A DNA stretch of 64,000 nt from positions 1 to 64,000 of the forward strand of contig NZ_AZDP01000082.1 in assembly GCF_001435525.1 (NCBI RefSeq), given 5' to 3'. Of this stretch, positions 1 through 7,810 are shown piece after piece (within the stretch, counting starts at the first letter, position 1; each line of letters starts with the position of its first letter). The position numbers and the translations under genes were made by a program. Below the pieces are notes generated by a model. It was not told the DNA's origin. It worked only from the letters and a program-made list of their open reading frames with translations, and searched no databases. The DNA is from Levilactobacillus koreensis JCM 16448 (GTDB lineage Bacteria; Bacillota; Bacilli; Lactobacillales; Lactobacillaceae).

Positions 1-126
1 GAATCCTTTGGTATTAGTATTTGGCTCTAGTGACTAACTTGTTCTTGCAATTTGCGTAAAAATAATGATGAAACGGTGTAAATAATAGAAAAAGTGGTTA
101 AAATAAACTTAGGAGGAAAACTACAT

Positions 127-1029
127 ATGCCAGAACCTAACGTTACATTTAATTTAGAACAGCCACCTTTGTTTTTCGTCTGTGGACTATTCGAAGTTTC
201 AAACTTATGGCGTCACAAACCCATGTACCAACAGGGAAATTGGGAAGTTATTCTTGTTCTACAAGGTAAAATCTTTTTGAAAATTGAAGACGTCATGTAT
301 ACCGTAGAACAAGGTCAATGCTTCTTAGTTCCCCCTTATCAACACATGGTCGGTTACCATAATTCTCCAATTGGTACTCGCTACATTTGGATTCATTTCT
401 TTCCCCAAGTTTCCGCTGATACCCAGACGGCTAATCCTTACTACACCGTAAAAATTCCTCGTCAATTTAAAATGAACGAACCAGACCACCTACTTATTCT
501 AGCCTATCAGATTCTAGACCTCGCTCGCGACACACAAGGATATCCTTTAGACGCCGCTGTGCTTGAACTTCTACTAATGATGGGCCAAGACTACAACAAA
601 CAACAACACCTTCTCACCGAAAACACCAGCATCGTAGACAACGTTAAGGTATGGATTGATGGCCATCTCGAAAGTATTACCAATTCTGAAGATATCGCTC
701 GTACCTTTAATTTCAACTCTATTTATCTCAACCGTCGCTTCAAACAGCAATGCCATGTTTCACTATATCAGTATGTGATAGACAGAAAGATAGATAAGGC
801 TAAGCAATTATTGACTGCAACAGAAGATACTATCTACCAAATTTCACAAGAAGTTTATTTCAAGGATTCTAAAAACTTTTCACGGGCATTCAAAAAACGA
901 ACTGGACTAACTCCCAGCCGCTATCGACATGCATTCAATCGTAAGTTCGTGAACACCCCAAGTTTTGATCCAGAAGTCCCCACACCTGAGCGAATTACAT
1001 ATGTTTTAAATCAAGACAAAAAGCAGTAG
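127..1029 (+). CDS. AraC family transcriptional regulator
   Basis: This is a 300-residue AraC/XylS-type regulator. The N-terminal half (about residues 10-140) looks like a cupin-type sensing domain, with a glycine-containing beta-rich stretch and a PPYQHM motif. The last ~100 residues carry the two helix-turn-helix units typical of the family, including SEDIARTFNFNSIYLNRRF and the hallmark F.DSKNFSRAFKKRTGLTPSRYR segment. I start it at the ATG at 127 because a perfect AGGAGG lies at 111-116; an in-frame codon at 94 would add 11 residues but has no good ribosome site. The domain order is that of regulators of sugar or oligosaccharide use, but no sugar gene is next to it in the window, so the ligand is unknown. 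Its targets may lie upstream of position 1. Confidence 0.9.
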   Translation: MPEPNVTFNLEQPPLFFVCGLFEVSNLWRHKPMYQQGNWEVILVLQGKIFLKIEDVMYTVEQGQCFLVPPYQHMVGYHNSPIGTRYIWIHFFPQVSADTQTANPYYTVKIPRQFKMNEPDHLLILAYQILDLARDTQGYPLDAAVLELLLMMGQDYNKQQHLLTENTSIVDNVKVWIDGHLESITNSEDIARTFNFNSIYLNRRFKQQCHVSLYQYVIDRKIDKAKQLLTATEDTIYQISQEVYFKDSKNFSRAFKKRTGLTPSRYRHAFNRKFVNTPSFDPEVPTPERITYVLNQDKKQ

Positions 1030-1040
1030 AAATAGCTATC

Positions 1041-1090
1041 ATTGTAAGCGGTTCCTATTGCTTCATATCAGCCTTCGCCTTACAATATAA
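1041..1090 (+). promoter_or_regulatory. Inverted repeat and cre-like site upstream of the small peptide gene
   Basis: ATTGTAAG near 1042 is mirrored by CTTACAAT near 1078-1085. The left arm runs into TGTAAGCGGTTCCT, one mismatch in the conserved positions from a catabolite-response element. It may be an operator for the short gene at 1123. This is inference from sequence only. Confidence 0.3.
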
Positions 1091-1122
1091 GTAGTTGAAA
1101 CGGTCACAAGGAGGTCTTTCAA

Positions 1123-1215
1123 ATGGGGAGCATCGCAACGCTAGCCACCTGGTCGTTCATGTTGATTCTGATTGGCGCGGAAATTGTCCGGGGAATCTTT
1201 ATGTTTAAGGGTTAA
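1123..1215 (+). CDS. 30-residue single-span membrane peptide
   Basis: A very short gene encodes a 30-residue peptide starting MGSIATLATWSFML, with one hydrophobic span (about residues 5-19), a Glu-Ile-Val-Arg break, a second hydrophobic run and a Lys-Gly end. It has a perfect AAGGAGGT ribosome binding site at 1108-1115, seven bases before the ATG. A Rho-independent terminator starts 16 bases after the stop, so it looks like a complete monocistronic transcription unit. I do not recognise the family. It could be a regulatory membrane peptide or a type I toxin-like peptide. No antisense RNA is evident, and neither role is shown by the sequence. Confidence 0.55.
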   Translation: MGSIATLATWSFMLILIGAEIVRGIFMFKG

Positions 1216-1230
1216 ATTTGAAGTTAAGGT

Positions 1231-1264
1231 GGACTGGCGTTGCGTAGGCACCGGTCCTTTTTTT
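1231..1264 (+). terminator. Rho-independent terminator after the small peptide gene
   Basis: The stem GGACTGG/CCGGTCC (one G-T pair) is followed by seven T residues. Confidence 0.75.
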
Positions 1265-1354
1265 GTTGTCTTTGTTACCACGCCTTTTAACTTCTAATTC
1301 AAGCTCACCGGACAATGCTAAAATGGAAATTAGAACACAAGGAGGAAGACCCAC

Positions 1355-1888
1355 TTGAAAATTGTAAAAATCTATCTGGCATCATTACTCATCATTCTGG
1401 GACTCGCCGGTGGTTTGGCAATGACCATCCCCACCACCATCACAGCCAACGCGACCGCCACCTGGAAGCGCCCTTCACAAAAGAAAGCCTATCCCAACTT
1501 AAAGAAATACAAACGTGCTTACGTAAAAGTATCCGTTGCTAAACAGCGCGTCTATCTCATGAACGGCAAGAAATCCCTCTACACCATGGTCTGCTCGACC
1601 GGAATCAAAGGCGCGCCAACTCCCAAGGGAACCTTCCACATTCAAAATCGCGGCAAGCATTTCTACAACGCTACGGTCAAGGAAGGCGCCTACTATTGGA
1701 CCTCTTTCAAGGGTTCCGGCGCTTACCTTTTCCATTCCGTTCCCGTTAACGCTAAGGGCAAATACATCGTTAGTGAAGCCCATAAACTAGGCAAGCGTGC
1801 TAGTCATGGTTGTGTGCGCCTAAGTGTTGCCGATGCCCATTGGATTTACAGCCACGTCCCTTACGGCATGATCGTCAAGATTCACTAA
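1355..1888 (+). CDS. Secreted L,D-transpeptidase (YkuD family)
   Basis: This 177-residue protein has a signal peptide (basic KIVK start, hydrophobic residues 6-26, likely cleavage after TANA) and a YkuD domain from about residue 50 to the end. The catalytic motif is visible as SHGCVRLS, with Cys at about 153 and the conserved His and Arg beside it. Family members form or edit 3-3 or lipoprotein-peptidoglycan cross-links outside the membrane, using the active-site Cys. The start is the TTG at 1355, supported by AAGGAGGA at 1339-1346; no suitable ATG exists nearby. It is short for the family and has no separate LysM or SH3 binding domain. It sits alone, with a terminator after it. Confidence 0.9.
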   Translation: MKIVKIYLASLLIILGLAGGLAMTIPTTITANATATWKRPSQKKAYPNLKKYKRAYVKVSVAKQRVYLMNGKKSLYTMVCSTGIKGAPTPKGTFHIQNRGKHFYNATVKEGAYYWTSFKGSGAYLFHSVPVNAKGKYIVSEAHKLGKRASHGCVRLSVADAHWIYSHVPYGMIVKIH

Positions 1889-1907
1889 ATATTAATTTCG
1901 CATATAG

Positions 1908-1937
1908 AACGAGGTTCCTGCCGGGAATCTCGTTTTT
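1908..1937 (+). terminator. Terminator after the L,D-transpeptidase gene
   Basis: The hairpin AACGAGgTTCC...GGGAAtCTCGTT is followed by a T run. Confidence 0.75.
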
Positions 1938-2125
1938 ACTTATCGTCATCATCACGTTTAGTCATTTGTCGTGTTCCCCTATCCCCCCATGCCTAACTAG
2001 GGTAAACTAGAGAAAGCAACCGTTTCTAACCAGACGCTGACTAGTTGAAGCATGGCCGGACACCAGCTCACTAGTCGCCCACATAGTCGTCGCTGTTTTT
2101 TTACATAAAGGAGTTTAGTAAACTT

Positions 2126-3856
2126 ATGCTTTTAGTCGCGCTATTCGGAACCCTAACTGCACTGGGAATGACCATCCTAGCTTGCATCCAGCGACCCAAT
2201 CGCTGGCAATTACTGGTCGGCACTTACGTCATTTTCTATGTAGTGGCGTTGTTTATCGACTTCATCAGTCTGCCCAGTAAGGCCCTTTACAGTCTGATCA
2301 CAATGAACCTGATCTACGGTGTCTGCTACCTTCCACTACTGGTCATTAGCAGTCCCAAAGCCAAGGTCGAAGTCGAACGCAAGTCGAATTCACCATTCAA
2401 TTTCAACTTGCCGCGCCTAAACTTTGGCTCAAAAATTGCGGCCTGGGTGCTGGCTATTCTAGTCGTCCTCGGTCTCTTTGGCTCGCTGCAGACCCGGTTC
2501 GGCGTCAAGGCCGTCTTTGACTCCTTAAAGGTCAAAACGGTCAAGACCGCTCCACTGTTGGACAAGTCCGCAACGCCTATCGCCATCGCTCCGGAAACCG
2601 TTCGGAACAAGATGAATAAGGCGATGAGTACCGTGCCGAACACGTCTTATTACAAATTAGGCGCACTCCAAACGCAGGTCGTTAAGGGCAAGACCGTTTA
2701 TATTGCCCCCGTCGAATTCGATGGCTTCTGGCGTTGGCAACGGGCCCGGAACACCCCTGGTTATTTCATCATCGATGCCACAAACGTCAATGCGGAGCCC
2801 CATTTCGTCAAGCAATCCATGAAATACACACCAAGCGCCTATCTCTTTGACGACGCCCAGCGGGTCATTTATAACCGCTTCCCTAGTTGGGTCCAAGAAG
2901 GCCAGCCGCAGTTGGAAGTTAACGACCAAGGCGAACCTTACTTCATCCAAACCGTCTACAAGGCCCGCGGTGTCTCCAAACGAATCAATTATCGTAGCCT
3001 ACACGTGGTTGTGCTGAACGCCAAGACCGGGGTCACCAAGCTTTACACAGCCGCCGGCGCACCGGCGTTTATCAATGAATCCATCGCCTCATCGACCGCC
3101 GCTGAAATGAACGAGATCTTCGGCCGTTACGGCAACGGCTTCTTCAACGCCTACTTCAACAAGACCGGCGTTAAGTTGCCTAATAGTAACGGGACCGAAG
3201 ATGGCGTCACACCGGTCGCCGACAAGCATGGCAACATCTCCTACTTTAACGACTTCACGTCACCCAAGACCAGCGCCGATTCGACCATGGGTTACTCCAT
3301 GATCAACGCACGAACGGGAACCCTGACCTACTATACTGGTAAGAACATTGGGGTCATGGACAGTGATGGTGCCAAGAAAATTGCCGAAAAGGAATACGTC
3401 GCGCAGAAATGGTCAGCAACCATGCCAATCATGTACAACATCGATGGCACGCCGACCTGGGTCGTTTCCCTGCTCGACTCCACCGGGGCCTTCCGGAGTT
3501 ACGCCTACATCAAGGCTGCCGACCAAAGTGTTAAGGCCTACGCGACAACGGCTGCACAAGCCCTCGATCAATACCGAGTCCAACTCGCAGCGGCTGGTTC
3601 CACGGCTAGTTCAACGGCAACGAAGCTGACCAAGGCTAGCGGGACCGTTTCGCGGGTCGCCATCGTTCCTAACGGGAGTACCCAAAGTGTTCTCTTTGCC
3701 TTAAAGGACAATGACGTACTCTGGTCAGTCGGCACCGGCGACTACCCGAAGGCCGCCCTCTTAGAGTCTGGCGATAAGGTTAAATTGACCGCCAATGTAA
3801 ATAAAGAGGCCAAGACTGGGGCTGTTCAGTCATTTTCGAATGAATCGTTTAAATAA
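2126..3856 (+). CDS. Large membrane-anchored protein with extracellular domain
   Basis: The 576-residue protein has three hydrophobic helices in its first 75 residues, a fourth at about 105-125, then a ~450-residue hydrophilic region likely outside the membrane. That region contains repeated modules with Y-F/I-D type beta motifs, such as GYFIIDATN and GYSMINARTGTLTYYTG, which resemble PepSY-like or NTF2-like repeats. The last ~80 residues, after an Ala/Ser/Thr-rich linker, look like a small beta-barrel. AAAGGAG at 2107-2113 supports the ATG at 2126. Similar proteins in lactobacilli are annotated as conserved membrane proteins, sometimes linked to cell shape. I cannot name a reaction. The fold statements are impressions from motif spacing. 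Confidence 0.7.
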   Translation: MLLVALFGTLTALGMTILACIQRPNRWQLLVGTYVIFYVVALFIDFISLPSKALYSLITMNLIYGVCYLPLLVISSPKAKVEVERKSNSPFNFNLPRLNFGSKIAAWVLAILVVLGLFGSLQTRFGVKAVFDSLKVKTVKTAPLLDKSATPIAIAPETVRNKMNKAMSTVPNTSYYKLGALQTQVVKGKTVYIAPVEFDGFWRWQRARNTPGYFIIDATNVNAEPHFVKQSMKYTPSAYLFDDAQRVIYNRFPSWVQEGQPQLEVNDQGEPYFIQTVYKARGVSKRINYRSLHVVVLNAKTGVTKLYTAAGAPAFINESIASSTAAEMNEIFGRYGNGFFNAYFNKTGVKLPNSNGTEDGVTPVADKHGNISYFNDFTSPKTSADSTMGYSMINARTGTLTYYTGKNIGVMDSDGAKKIAEKEYVAQKWSATMPIMYNIDGTPTWVVSLLDSTGAFRSYAYIKAADQSVKAYATTAAQALDQYRVQLAAAGSTASSTATKLTKASGTVSRVAIVPNGSTQSVLFALKDNDVLWSVGTGDYPKAALLESGDKVKLTANVNKEAKTGAVQSFSNESFK

Positions 3857-3886
3857 TCTCCACAACCTTTAATCTAGGTACTCTGC

Positions 3887-3905
3887 ACACATAATGTGTT
3901 ACAAT
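3887..3905 (+). promoter_or_regulatory. Palindromic operator and -10 of the toxin-antitoxin pair
   Basis: The 13-bp palindrome ACACATAATGTGT (3887-3899) directly abuts a TACAAT -10 box (3900-3905), 20 bp before the antitoxin start. This is where an autorepressing ribbon-helix-helix antitoxin would bind. No strong -35 is visible. Confidence 0.55.
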
Positions 3906-3924
3906 CACTTGTGAGGTGATAGCT

Positions 3925-4194
3925 ATGTCTAAAGATACAACGTTAACTATTCGCTTAAACAAGAATGTCAAAAGCAAAGCTGCTAAGGTTGCTTCCGGAA
4001 TGGGCCTTGATTTGAGTACAGCTGTTAATATGTTTTTAGTGGAAATTAGTAAAACCAATAAACTTCCATTTACGCCAACAGGACCGGAATTTCCTGACAT
4101 TTGGAATGATAACCCTCAAGATATTGCAGACTTTAACAAAAGTATTGGACTAACTGACGACGGGAGAAATTATGGTAAAGAGAACACCAATTAA
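3925..4194 (+). CDS. RelB/DinJ-type ribbon-helix-helix antitoxin
   Basis: The 89-residue protein begins with a ribbon-helix-helix region: the beta strand TTLTIRLNKNV, then two helices with KSKAAKVASGMGLDLSTAVNMFL, the signature of RelB/DinJ antitoxins. The C-terminal half, acidic with FPDIWNDNPQDI, would wrap the toxin. The start is the ATG at 3925 with GAGGTGA just before it; a GTG at 3916 lies inside that ribosome site. The gene overlaps the downstream toxin frame by 23 bp, as expected for a translationally coupled pair. Its partner is interrupted by a stop codon, so this is probably an intact antitoxin beside a dead or truncated toxin. Confidence 0.85.
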   Translation: MSKDTTLTIRLNKNVKSKAAKVASGMGLDLSTAVNMFLVEISKTNKLPFTPTGPEFPDIWNDNPQDIADFNKSIGLTDDGRNYGKENTN

Positions 4195-4525
4195 GCAGGG
4201 TCATCTCTACTGGGTCGACTGTGAACCTCACGCAGGACATGAGGAAGGTAGCCATAACATCTACACTGGAAATATTCGTCGACCTGTAGTTGTTGTTTCA
4301 AACAACTAGTACAATCAAGAGGGAATGTCTATTGTATTTCCAATCACATCAAAACAACGAGTTAGTCGATATCTCTTACCAATCTTGGCAAAAAAACCTT
4401 CTAGTATCATTCTTACACAGATATTAGGATACGATATGTTCGCTCGTAACGCTGAAGCTCTAAATATCACCATACCAAATGAGCAACTCATCTTTTTAAA
4501 AAAAGTAGTTGAAAAAATGCTTTAA
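4172..4525 (+). pseudogene. MazF/PemK-type toxin interrupted by an amber codon
   Basis: Read from the ATG at 4172, the frame gives a MazF-like start (QGHLYWVDCEPHAGHEEG, then RRPVVVVSNN), then TAG at 4307-4309 (codon 46), then continues in the same frame with YNQEGMSIVFPITSKQR and ends at 4525. The joined product would be 117 codons, the normal MazF/PemK length. The conserved Arg of RRPVVVVSN lies before the stop and the Thr/Ser of PITSK after it, so neither half should cleave RNA alone. The defect is a single-codon change, with no frameshift, in an otherwise well kept frame. An in-frame ATG at 4325 could restart translation. It could also be a sequencing error. Confidence 0.85.
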
Positions 4526-4557
4526 AGAATCTTTCGTTGCACTTACAATAGTTTTAG

Positions 4558-4594
4558 AAAAGGCCTTCTCTTTACCTGGGAAAGGCCTTTTTTG
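4558..4594 (+). terminator. Terminator after the toxin-antitoxin pair
   Basis: The stem AAAAGGCCTT/AAGGCCTTTT is followed by T residues. Confidence 0.8.
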
Positions 4595-4702
4595 TTTCGT
4601 CAAAAAGGCACCACCCATTCAACTCAGGTGATGCCCCACTAATTACAGATTTAACCCCAAAGGTTGAAAGTTCCACGTTTTCTGACCGTTGTTGTGATAG
4701 AA

Positions 4703-4785
4703 CACAATCTGATCTAGAGGAGGACAGATGCAACCAGCTTACAGCACAGGCGACTTTGGAGACACGTGGTCTTCGTAGCTTGAAC
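4703..4785 (+). repeat. Degenerate copy of the structured intergenic repeat (copy H)
   Basis: The segment holding AGAGGAGGACAGATG and later GGCGACTTTGGAGACACGT matches, in order, parts of the reverse complement of the element at 52045-52258. It lacks the outer right arm. It lies in the ~310-base gene-free gap 4526-4835, which otherwise holds only the terminator at 4558. Confidence 0.55.
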
Positions 4786-4835
4786 AGCCGAAAGAGTGGC
4801 ACTGCTTGTTTTGAGTCCATCATAGCCACCTCCGC

Positions 4836-5432
4836 TTAGTCTAACGGTACCAACGACTTGATAACACGTGCCGGCACACCCGCAACGACCGTGTTATCCG
4901 GAACATCCTTGGTCACGACCGCGCCAGCACCAACGACCACGTTACTCCCAATGTGGACGCCGCCAATGATGGTCACGTTGCCGCCAATCCAGACGTCATC
5001 CCCAATGGAGATTGGTTTGGTCGTCGTAATCAGATAACGACTGCCATCCGGCCGTGTACCAAACCGTTGCGTCGCGTCCAGTGAGTGTGCGCCACAGTAT
5101 AATTTCACATCCGGTGCAATGATGACGCGGTTACCCAGCATAATTCGGTTGGCGTCCTGAAAGGTACAATTCCCGTTGATAAAGACATCGTCACCGACCT
5201 CAATGTGGACACCTTAAACAGCGCTAAACGTTCCATTAATGGTCAAACGCTGACCGACCTGGCCAAATAACTGCTGAATCGCTGCGGAACGTTGATCAAC
5301 GTCCTGAGTAGTATTGATCACCGCTAGCCACTTTTTACCCCGCGCAATCATCCTTTGCAGCTCCGGGTCCCGGTAATCATAATTCTGACCCGCCAATAAT
5401 TTTTCGTGTTCCGTCATCATTTGCTTTGACAC
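4836..5432 (-). pseudogene. Sugar O-acetyltransferase (maltose/galactoside type) split by an ochre codon
   Basis: On the minus strand one frame runs from an ATG at 5432 to 4836. The first part, with EHEKLLAGQNYDYRDPEL, is the N-terminal region of maltose or galactoside O-acetyltransferases. It stops at TAA (5214-5216) after INGTFSAV. The same frame continues with [18 protein letters not shown], the catalytic His in YCGAHSLDA, and the left-handed beta-helix hexapeptides ending [26 protein letters not shown]. Without the stop the protein would be 198 residues, the normal family length, so this is a single nonsense change. A TAC or TAT tyrosine codon is the likely ancestor. The C-terminal fragment could start at 5141, but it would lack the N-terminal cap. 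Confidence 0.85.
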
Positions 5433-5516
5433 GCTCCTTTATCGCTATTTTCGGCCACTTCCCGCCAGTCATGCTATACTGCGAACAGATAGTTCAAAAT
5501 TGAAAGGAAGACCGTC

Positions 5517-5798
5517 ATGTCAGTATTTACCACTGATCTCAATAACGCGCAGAAAAACCTGACCGCGCTAACCGATAACATCGTTGCCCATAACGACCAC
5601 ATCATTGTCCGCAAACCAGACAACAAGAACGTCGTCATCATGAGCGAAGCCGAATTCAACTCCTGGCAAGAAACAATTCGCCTACTGAGCACCGAAGCCA
5701 ATCACCAAGACTTAAAACAATCCCTAGCCCAAGCCGACCGCGGCCAAATGCACACCTTAACCTCAGCAGAATCAGCTCACTTACACGCTCAGAATTAG
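5517..5798 (+). CDS. Orphan YefM/Phd-type antitoxin
   Basis: The 93-residue protein has the Phd/YefM layout: an N-terminal DNA-binding half ending in IIVRKPDNKNVVIMSEAEFNSWQETIRLL and a polar C-terminal tail that would bind a toxin. GAAAGGAAG lies just before the ATG. No YoeB-like toxin follows; the next gene is on the other strand and ends 4 bp inside this one. It is either an orphan left after toxin loss or a stand-alone repressor. It sits beside two other broken genes, which fits a region of decay. Confidence 0.8.
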   Translation: MSVFTTDLNNAQKNLTALTDNIVAHNDHIIVRKPDNKNVVIMSEAEFNSWQETIRLLSTEANHQDLKQSLAQADRGQMHTLTSAESAHLHAQN

Positions 5799-6712
5799 CC
5801 TAGGCTCGCCAACAACCGTTGCCAGTTACCGCTAAAAATAGCCTGCTTCTGCTTCGCCGTGACCGTCATCTCATTTACGGCTTGTTCGATCACTGCCGTC
5901 GGACCCACTGGTGGAATGCCGAATGGCGCGTCAGTCCCAAATAACACGTGGTCGCTACCAAAGAAATCGGCGGCGAGATCTAAGGCCAACGGATTTCCTA
6001 AAATGGCCGTATCCACGTAAAATTTCTGAAAGTCCGCGTAGTCTTCCGCGGTTTGAATATACTTGATGCGTTGACTAAAGTACGGCACCATCGCCCCAGC
6101 ATGGTGGACGATGACCTTTAATCCCGGATACTTGCGGAAATAGCGGGCCGCCACAATGCCGTACATGGCCTGGGTCAGCTCGTATTCCCAGCTAAAGGTC
6201 AGATTATTATCCGGCTTACGCATGTCAAACACGGGGTGGAGCCAGATGGGCGCGTTGATTGCCGCCATCCTGGCAAAAATCGGTTCGTATGCCGGAGCCG
6301 TGATGGGTTCCCTCATGGCCTGCGTGAAGAGCTGGACCCCGACCAACGCATCACTGCCGGCAACCTGTTCGTCGATGATCTTTAACGCGGCGGGTACGTT
6401 GCTCATAGGTAACATCGCCACACCAGCTGGGAAAATATCGCGGTTGGCGCGCACGGTGGTCGCAATTTCATCGTTAGCGGCCCGGCAGAGTTCGGCCGCC
6501 TGCTCAGGGTCGACAAAATCTTCGGGATTCAAATTGACCGCTGAAATAATCTGTTGATGATCAGCCGTTAACGATGCGCGGTGTTGCGCCACGTCCGTTA
6601 ACAGCTGATTTTTCATATACGGAAACTTCGCCAAGATATCCGGGTGAATCGCGTTCATCCGGGCTAAGAATGTCGGCGGCAACACGTGCGCAAAGACGTC
6701 AATAACTGTCAT
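5795..6712 (-). CDS. Amidohydrolase family protein (amidohydrolase_2/ACMSD-like)
   Basis: The 305-residue TIM-barrel protein belongs to the group containing ACMSD and gamma-resorcylate decarboxylase. Expected metal ligands appear as His9 in the first strand, the His in IWLHPVFD (~167), the His pair in VIVHHAGAMVP (~205) and the Asp in VLFGTDAPFG (~266). The N-terminal motif is IDVFAHVLPP, so the position that is His in the usual D-x-H-x-H form is Phe7. The family hydrolyses or decarboxylates small cyclic or aromatic acids with a divalent metal. The substrate here is unknown. It starts 12 bp after the reductase gene at 6725 and has AAGGGGG before the ATG, so the two are cotranscribed. Confidence 0.85.
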   Translation of the reverse strand: MTVIDVFAHVLPPTFLARMNAIHPDILAKFPYMKNQLLTDVAQHRASLTADHQQIISAVNLNPEDFVDPEQAAELCRAANDEIATTVRANRDIFPAGVAMLPMSNVPAALKIIDEQVAGSDALVGVQLFTQAMREPITAPAYEPIFARMAAINAPIWLHPVFDMRKPDNNLTFSWEYELTQAMYGIVAARYFRKYPGLKVIVHHAGAMVPYFSQRIKYIQTAEDYADFQKFYVDTAILGNPLALDLAADFFGSDHVLFGTDAPFGIPPVGPTAVIEQAVNEMTVTAKQKQAIFSGNWQRLLASLG

Positions 6713-6724
6713 CGCATTGCCCCC

Positions 6725-7366
6725 TTAGAACCAGCTGGGCTGGTCGCCAGCAGTCCCAGCCTTGGCCAAACCAACACTCGCATTCTGGAACGTGTCGGGC
6801 GCCTGAATCACGTTGAAGGCAAAATCCGCAACGCTCCGACGAGAAACCTCGGTCCCCTTGAAGCCCTCGGCCACCGTCAACGTTTCGTAGTCGACCTCGT
6901 CATTGTTCGTCAACCAAGCCGGTCGAATTTCAGTGTACGTCAACCCGGACTTGGCAACCAGGTCCGCCGTTCTCCGGAAAGCTGGTAAATAAGCCCCAAT
7001 CATCCCTTCATTCCACTCGCCAAATTTACCGCCAACCTCATTCTGGGCGCCGAGTGAGCTGATGTAAAGGAACCGTTGCTTGCCCGTTTGGTGCATGGCA
7101 TCGACCACGCTCTGTGTCTGGACATCGAGGTCCTGACCGCCCAAGTTGGCGTACACAATATCTGCGTCAGCCATTGCCTTAACAACTGCCACCGTGTCAC
7201 GCACGTCACCATCGACCAAAGTAACCCGGTCATTATCGTCGTATTGGCTCAACCGTGCGGCATCCCGCAGAAATAAGGTCAGGGTGTCCGTCGTTTCGTT
7301 TAATAGACGGTCCGTTAAGATGCGGGCCATAGCGCCATGGGCACCGAGAATCATAATTTTAGTCAT
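6725..7366 (-). CDS. NAD(P)-binding atypical SDR (NmrA/YwnB-like)
   Basis: The 213-residue Rossmann protein starts with IMILGAHGAMA, a glycine-rich dinucleotide motif, followed by the VTLVDGDVRD and FLYISSLGAQNE segments of atypical short-chain dehydrogenases of the NmrA type. The usual Tyr-x-x-x-Lys of classical SDRs is not visible, and the protein is shorter than extended SDRs, as expected for YwnB/NmrA-like reductases or redox sensors. GGAGGAAG precedes the ATG. It is followed at 12 bp by an amidohydrolase and preceded at 88 bp by a MerR regulator. That order suggests a small stress- or electrophile-responsive unit, an inference from neighbours. Confidence 0.85.
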   Translation of the reverse strand: MTKIMILGAHGAMARILTDRLLNETTDTLTLFLRDAARLSQYDDNDRVTLVDGDVRDTVAVVKAMADADIVYANLGGQDLDVQTQSVVDAMHQTGKQRFLYISSLGAQNEVGGKFGEWNEGMIGAYLPAFRRTADLVAKSGLTYTEIRPAWLTNNDEVDYETLTVAEGFKGTEVSRRSVADFAFNVIQAPDTFQNASVGLAKAGTAGDQPSWF

Positions 7367-7454
7367 TTTAAAACTTCCTCCAGTTTGTTTAAGTCATGAC
7401 TGCTGCTCGCCAGCCATTTTGACTAATTTACATATAAGCTCACTACCCGTTCAA

Positions 7455-7790
7455 TTAATCAATGTACGCCGGTAACCGGGTAATCTTTGTTTCTAGGCGT
7501 TCGAGGGAATCCTGCAGCTGATCAATTTGGGTACGTAATTCCGTAGCCTGCATAGTCAAAATCTGACGTTGGCCCGCAACTGAGTTTTCCGCCTGTAACT
7601 GCTTGATCTCCTCAATCGTCACGCCACAGTCACGTAGGTCCAAGATGCTCTTGATCTGGGCAATATCCGCGGCCGTGTAATCGCGCATGCCACTGATTCT
7701 CGCGACCGGCGCCATAATCCCGACCTGTTCGTAATAGCGCAGTGTCCACGCACTGGTTTGGAGCTGCTTTGCGGCCTCATTGATTTTCAT
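7455..7790 (-). CDS. MerR family transcriptional regulator
   Basis: The 111-residue protein has the N-terminal winged helix of MerR proteins (INEAAKQLQTSAWTLRYYEQVGIMAPVARISGMRDY), the next segment DIAQIKSILDLRDCGVTIEEIKQL, and a C-terminal coiled-coil dimer helix. There is no cysteine cluster for metal sensing, so a redox, aldehyde or small-molecule signal is more likely. It begins 20 bp after the DUF2255 gene and sits 88 bp before the reductase gene, so it is well placed to control both from within one unit. Confidence 0.88.
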   Translation of the reverse strand: MKINEAAKQLQTSAWTLRYYEQVGIMAPVARISGMRDYTAADIAQIKSILDLRDCGVTIEEIKQLQAENSVAGQRQILTMQATELRTQIDQLQDSLERLETKITRLPAYID

Positions 7791-7810
7791 TTGGATTCCC
7801 CCTCGCCTTT

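Noticed and set aside
1-93. Promoter of the AraC gene
   Set aside because: Several TA-rich hexamers exist, but no pair has convincing -35 and -10 at 16-18 bp.
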